A stretch of DNA of 53,983 nt from an uncultured Prevotella sp. (GTDB taxonomy: Bacteria; Bacteroidota; Bacteroidia; Bacteroidales; Bacteroidaceae), in the NCBI GenBank assembly GCA_900541335.1, contig UQJC01000008.1:1-53983 (forward strand), in the 5' to 3' direction. Shown here in pieces: positions 50,251 through 53,983 of the stretch (within the stretch, counting starts at the first letter, position 1; each line of letters starts with the position of its first letter). The notes beneath the pieces are model-generated. The model was given only the letters and a program-made list of their open reading frames with translations. It made no database searches and was not told where the DNA came from. Both the position numbers and the translations under genes were made by a program.

Positions 50251-51561
50251 TTAGAGATACAGAAATTTTAAGAGAGCAAGCAATGCAATGGCATACGACA
50301 TCAGTCCCAAGTCCTTCCACTTGCCGCAGCCTAAGGCTATCGTTACGTAAGTAAGAAATCCCAGGAGAATACCGTTTGCTATTGAATTGGTAAAGGGCAT
50401 CATGATGACGCAAATAAAGCAAGGCACCGCCGTGCGATAGTTGGTAAAGTCAATGCGGCTGATGCCTGCCGTCATCATCAGTCCTACTAAAACCAGTACA
50501 GAAGCCGTAGCCTGTGGCGGAATCATCATAAACAAGGGAGCAAAGAAGAGGGCGAAGGCAAAACAAATCGCAGCTGTGAATGCTGTCAGTCCGCTGCGTC
50601 CGCCCGCACTGATACCCGAAGCACTTTCCACAAAGGTCGTTACCGTGGAACTGCCGAGTGCGGCTCCCAGTGTGGTGCCCACTGCATCGGCCATAAACGC
50701 CTTATTCATGTTGCGGATACGGCCTTGCTCATCGACCATGCCTGCCCGTTGACTCACCCCAATGACTGTACCGATGGTGTCAAACATATCGGTAAAGAGA
50801 AGGGTGATGACACAGATAAACATATCGATGCTCAAGACTTCATGCCACTGAAATTGCAAGAAAATCGGGCGAATAGAGGGCGGCAGACTCGTTATGCCGT
50901 TGAAGGACGTCACCCCTAAAGGAATGCCGATGAGTGCCGTAAGCAGGATGCCGATGAGGAAGGCACCGCTAACCTTCTTGACTAATAGGATAGAGGTCAG
51001 GATGAGGCCAATGACTGTGAGCGCAACGCTCGGATTATTGAGGTCACCCAAGGTAATGAGTGTGGCAGCATTGTCTACAATCAGCCCGCCGCTCTTCAGT
51101 CCCAAAAACGCCAGGAACAAACCGATACCTGCCGAGATGGCGTGGTGCATGACCGAAGGAACCGTGTCAACTAACTTCTGTCGAAGTCCCGTAATCGTAA
51201 AGAGGATAAAGAGTAAACCTTCCAGAAAGACGGCTGTCAAGGCAAACTGCCAGGTATAGCCCATCAATAACACAATTGTATAGGCAAAGAAAGCGTTCAA
51301 GCCCATGCCCGGAGCCAGCACAAAAGGCAGTTTGGCATAGATGGCCATCATGAGGGTCGCCACAATGGCAGAAAGAGCCGTCGTAGTAAACAAGGCACCC
51401 GGGTTCATACCCGTTTCAGCTAGAATGGCAGGATTCACAGCCAAAATATAGGCCATGGTAAAAAAGGTGGTCAGTCCGCCGATGATTTCCTTTTTGACGG
51501 TCATGGTGGATGCGTCGAAGCCGAATAATCGGTTCAACCAGGTGGAAGTAGTTGATTTCAT
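50251..51561 (-). CDS. NCS2-family purine permease (AzgA-like)
   Basis: A 436-residue inner-membrane permease with about 12-14 segments. The opening EIIGGLTTFFTMAYILAVNP is the hallmark of the AzgA/PbuG group (adenine, guanine, hypoxanthine) of NCS2 transporters. Later LFTDMFDTIGTVIGVS and SSTVTTFVESASGISAGGRSGL match the substrate-binding repeats. The longest frame starts with a TTG two codons upstream; ATG 51561 (MKSTTSTWLNRLFGFD) is the proper start. No partner gene for purine salvage is adjacent. Confidence 0.92.
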   Translation of the reverse strand: MKSTTSTWLNRLFGFDASTMTVKKEIIGGLTTFFTMAYILAVNPAILAETGMNPGALFTTTALSAIVATLMMAIYAKLPFVLAPGMGLNAFFAYTIVLLMGYTWQFALTAVFLEGLLFILFTITGLRQKLVDTVPSVMHHAISAGIGLFLAFLGLKSGGLIVDNAATLITLGDLNNPSVALTVIGLILTSILLVKKVSGAFLIGILLTALIGIPLGVTSFNGITSLPPSIRPIFLQFQWHEVLSIDMFICVITLLFTDMFDTIGTVIGVSQRAGMVDEQGRIRNMNKAFMADAVGTTLGAALGSSTVTTFVESASGISAGGRSGLTAFTAAICFAFALFFAPLFMMIPPQATASVLVLVGLMMTAGISRIDFTNYRTAVPCFICVIMMPFTNSIANGILLGFLTYVTIALGCGKWKDLGLMSYAIALLALLKFLYL

Positions 51562-51755
51562 GTACAATAAATGGAAGTCGGTATCCTGTGCCGACTCGAT
51601 AAGGAGGAATAGGGGAGAGGGTTACATAACAAAACCCCGGCTTCGGAAAGTCGAGGTTGGATAGAGTTGCATTTAGCTTACACCAGCAGGAAGAAATCCC
51701 GTGGAGTAAAGGGCAAACATCTCCTGTCTGCCGTCAGTAAGGTGTAGTAAAGAAG

Positions 51756-51790
51756 GAAGTAGGGAGCTGCTAAAGCCCCCTACTTCTTTT
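51756..51790 (-). terminator. Terminator of the symporter-epimerase operon
   Basis: GAAGTAGGGAGCT (51756-51768) pairs with AGCCCCCTACTTC (51774-51786) with one mismatch and a very short loop. It lies 41 bp past the AGE gene stop. A second, weaker stem sits at about 51627-51658. Confidence 0.75.
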
Positions 51791-51830
51791 GTATGAGAAC
51801 AAACCCAAGGGTTTGTAGTGCGTGCGTATT

Positions 51831-53018
51831 TTATTTTCCTTCGGGGAAATCCTCAGCCAGCGACTCGAGAATCTGCCAGCACTGGAAGAGTCCGCGAGGT
51901 ACATGGAAACAACCTTTCCACTTACCACCCTTCAACGGAAGGAGTACTTCGCCCTGACGGTTCAAGTAACCATACCATTCGGGGTATTCAGCGTCTGTGA
52001 AGTGCGTCCACACGTAGTCATGTACACAGTTAAACCATTCCAGACAGCGCGGGTTGCCCGTCAGACGGTAGCCTTTGATCATCGTAATCAAAGTTTCAAT
52101 GTGTACCCACCAGAGTTTTTGGTCCCACTCCAGTTGTTGACAGGGACGGCCGAGGCGATCCATGAAGTAGAAGATGCCACCGTGTTCTTTATCCCAGCCG
52201 TATTCCGCTTCATTCAGCGCAATCTCTACGGCCTTTTCAATCAATTCGGGTCGGTTCAAACGCTTACCAAGGTCCATGATAAACCACATGGCCTCAATCG
52301 CGTGTCCCGGGTTGAGCAGACGACCATCAAAGCAGTCAACCAACTCGTTGTCCGTGCCCAAATGTTCCACAATCAGTCCGAGCTCCGGACGGTAGAATAC
52401 ATCCATTACCTCGTGCACGCACGTGTCAATCGTTCGCTGCAGGAACTCCGGTTCGAGCAACTGTTCGATTTCAAGTGCCACGTTGCAAAGAATCATCGGC
52501 AAGTCAAACGACTTCAAGGCTCGTGCGCCCGGAGCCGCCTTATTCCATTTACCCTTGGGATTTTCCACCTTCGAAAGCACGATGTCAAAGGTGCGCTTCG
52601 CAATGTCCGCATATTCTGCGTTGCCCGTAGCGATACTGAGCTGTCCGAAGGCAATCACTGCAAACGTGTAAGAGAAGATGTTGTAAGGTTCAACCAGGGG
52701 ATGTCCCTCGCGGTCCAGTGCAAAGTACCAATTCAGGTTGCCATCGTGACCATATTTCTTGAGGAACTCCGCTCCCTGAATGGCACATTCGAGCCATTCA
52801 GGACGCTTTTCTACCTTGTTGTAGAGTGTGGCAAACATCCACACTTCGCGGCCTTGAAGCCAAACGAATTTATCTGTGTCGAAGACCGAACCGTCTCGGT
52901 CAAGACAGGTGAAATAACCACCCAATTCCTTATCTTGTGACTTTTCAAGCCAGAAAGGAACTACTTTGTCGAGCAATTCTGTACGATATTGTTCGGCGAG
53001 CTTTTTGAAGTCTGTCAT
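51831..53018 (-). CDS. AGE-family N-acylglucosamine 2-epimerase
   Basis: A 395-residue (alpha/alpha)6-barrel epimerase. Diagnostic parts are GGYFTCLDRDGSVFDTDKF, WLQGREVWMFATLYN, the active-site His in LLNPGHAIEAMWF, and the C-terminal KGGKWKGCFHVPRGLFQCW. It most resembles renin-binding-protein-type enzymes that interconvert N-acetylmannosamine and N-acetylglucosamine in sialic acid catabolism. Cellobiose 2-epimerases share the fold, so substrate is inferred. The gene lies 53 bp downstream of an SSS-type symporter on the same strand, suggesting sugar uptake followed by epimerisation. Confidence 0.9.
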   Translation of the reverse strand: MTDFKKLAEQYRTELLDKVVPFWLEKSQDKELGGYFTCLDRDGSVFDTDKFVWLQGREVWMFATLYNKVEKRPEWLECAIQGAEFLKKYGHDGNLNWYFALDREGHPLVEPYNIFSYTFAVIAFGQLSIATGNAEYADIAKRTFDIVLSKVENPKGKWNKAAPGARALKSFDLPMILCNVALEIEQLLEPEFLQRTIDTCVHEVMDVFYRPELGLIVEHLGTDNELVDCFDGRLLNPGHAIEAMWFIMDLGKRLNRPELIEKAVEIALNEAEYGWDKEHGGIFYFMDRLGRPCQQLEWDQKLWWVHIETLITMIKGYRLTGNPRCLEWFNCVHDYVWTHFTDAEYPEWYGYLNRQGEVLLPLKGGKWKGCFHVPRGLFQCWQILESLAEDFPEGK

Positions 53019-53071
53019 TGAAGTAATGATATTGTTAGAAGTAAGAAAATCTTTTGAGCGCGAAGGTTGTT

Positions 53072-53983
53072 TTAGGAGATGCGTCTTTCCCAGGTCAAGC
53101 CGCTGAGGTCGCGGTTGTCCTTATAAAAGAAGGAGCAAATGTAGCCGACAAGTACAGATACCGCCATACCAACGAAGCCGTAGAGCAGGAAGCTTACCGG
53201 TGTCAGGTAGCGGAGCAAGAATACAGCCGCTACACCTGCAATAAACCCGCGCAAAGCGGCCTTACCGCCGATACGGGGGAAGAAAATTCCCATCAGGAAG
53301 AGCCCGCCCAAGCCACTGGAAAGTAATCCGAGGATTTCTTGGAAGAAGTCGAGCAGAGAGAGGATTTCCCACGTCGCCATCAGCAGTGCAATGCCCATAC
53401 CTAAAAGTCCAGACATCAGACAAGCGCGGCGCGCCACCTTCAGCATCTCATTGCTTGAAGTAGCCGGACGCCAACGTTTATAGAAGTCAATACTGAAAGC
53501 CGTAGCCACCGAGTTGATGTTTGACGAGATTGTACTCATCGTAGCGGCAAAGATTGCTGCAATCAGCAAACCTGCGACTCCCTGGGGCATTTGGCTCATG
53601 ATGAAGAAGGGGAAGATCGTATCACTCTTCGTCATCGTGTAATCTAATTCAGTCGGGTGCGTCTTGAAGAAGGTGTAAAGTCCAGCACCGATGGCAAAGA
53701 ATGCAATTGAGATGCAGACACTCATCACACCGTTCATCAGGATACTGTGTCCAGCACTGCGTTCATCCTTGGTGGTCAAGTAGCGCTGAATGACTGTTTG
53801 GTCGGAAGTGTAAGATATGAGGTTGTTAGCCATGCCACCGAGGAGAATAACCCAGAAGCTGGCCGTTGTGATGTCAAAGCTCCAGTCGATTAAGCGGAAC
53901 TTGTCAGCCGCCATACCAATATCTAAGAAGCCCGAAACCCCACCTTCCGTTCCATTAACCAAGTAAATCACAGAGAAGATGGC
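53072..53983 (-). CDS. Sodium:solute symporter, C-terminal part
   Basis: The last 303 codons of an SSS-family transporter; the start lies beyond the right edge. Family segments are visible: TSDQTVIQRYLTTKDERSA, and AGLLIAAIFAATMSTISSNINSVATAFSIDFY with the Ser-Ser pair near the sodium site. About seven membrane segments remain, ending in a short soluble tail (DNRDLSGLTWERRIS). Together with the AGE epimerase it probably imports an amino sugar such as sialic acid or N-acetylmannosamine. Upstream nan genes, if present, are outside the window. Confidence 0.88.
   Translation of the reverse strand, partial: AIFSVIYLVNGTEGGVSGFLDIGMAADKFRLIDWSFDITTASFWVILLGGMANNLISYTSDQTVIQRYLTTKDERSAGHSILMNGVMSVCISIAFFAIGAGLYTFFKTHPTELDYTMTKSDTIFPFFIMSQMPQGVAGLLIAAIFAATMSTISSNINSVATAFSIDFYKRWRPATSSNEMLKVARRACLMSGLLGMGIALLMATWEILSLLDFFQEILGLLSSGLGGLFLMGIFFPRIGGKAALRGFIAGVAAVFLLRYLTPVSFLLYGFVGMAVSVLVGYICSFFYKDNRDLSGLTWERRIS

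Noticed and set aside
1..53983. tRNA, rRNA, insertion sequences
   Set aside because: No tRNA cloverleaf, rRNA segment or transposase was recognised anywhere in the window.

Overview
The window comes from a chromosome of a Bacteroidales bacterium, most likely a Prevotellaceae member; the genus cannot be fixed from the sequence alone. The evidence is a run of Bacteroidetes-typical families (DUF4290, DUF4835, DUF3127, DUF4922-SpoIID fusion, 'putative porin', FeoA-FeoB fusion, 4Fe-4S AddB-like nuclease) and promoters of the Bacteroidetes type (TTTG, 18-20 bp, TAnnTTTG). There are no tRNA or rRNA genes and no intact insertion sequence. Almost all of it is core genome; the accessory edge is the first ~1 kb, which holds the 5' end of a type I restriction gene, degraded sequence and a repeat array.

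Layout. 1-850: hsdR start (minus) and a 43-bp repeat array. 1.1-1.8 kb: trxA and a small conserved acidic protein gene. 2.0-2.2 kb: REP-like palindromes. 2.3-7.3 kb: dnaE (minus) and nagB (plus) diverge from a region with a structured dnaE leader. 7.5-14.7 kb (minus): AddB-like nuclease and a 1293-residue glycosyltransferase/DUF4922/SpoIID fusion, separated by a foldable intergenic element. 15.0-24.7 kb (plus): a palindrome array, feoAB, tsaB, DUF4290, murA, rimM, dxr, rseP. 24.8-35.2 kb (minus): putative porin, TPR pseudoprotease, a second copy of the palindrome array, recN, DUF4835, coaBC, DnaQ-type exonuclease, dnaN. 35.4-36.6 kb (plus): DUF3127 SSB-like gene and mtgA. 36.7-44.7 kb (minus): HAD protein, YbhN-type membrane protein, CDP-alcohol phosphatidyltransferase, ATP-grasp protein, nucleotidyltransferase, pdxA, rlmN, SPOR lipoprotein. 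45.0-49.9 kb (plus): YtxH/holin-like envelope trio, ppk1, ppx. 50.2 kb to the end (minus): purine permease, AGE epimerase, and an SSS symporter cut by the right edge.

How the genes fit together. Replication and repair genes recur (dnaE, dnaN, recN, AddB-like, exonuclease, DUF3127). Cell envelope and isoprenoid genes form a second theme (murA, mtgA, dxr, rseP, porin, SPOR). Genes at 36.7-41.5 kb look like a polar-lipid head-group pathway, possibly inositol lipids. ppk1/ppx handle polyphosphate. The SSS symporter plus AGE epimerase look like amino-sugar or sialic acid uptake, which would converge on NagB.

The observations most worth following are: a CX2CX2CX2CX6C cluster inserted in the G domain of FeoB; the glycosyltransferase/HIT-like/SpoIID fusion with no visible export signal; two 156-bp arrays of alternating palindromes 14 kb apart; a riboswitch-like dnaE leader; and several long intergenic inverted repeats. 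All folding and function proposals rest on reading the sequence by eye. Several start codons were moved downstream of the longest reading frame, as stated in the entries.
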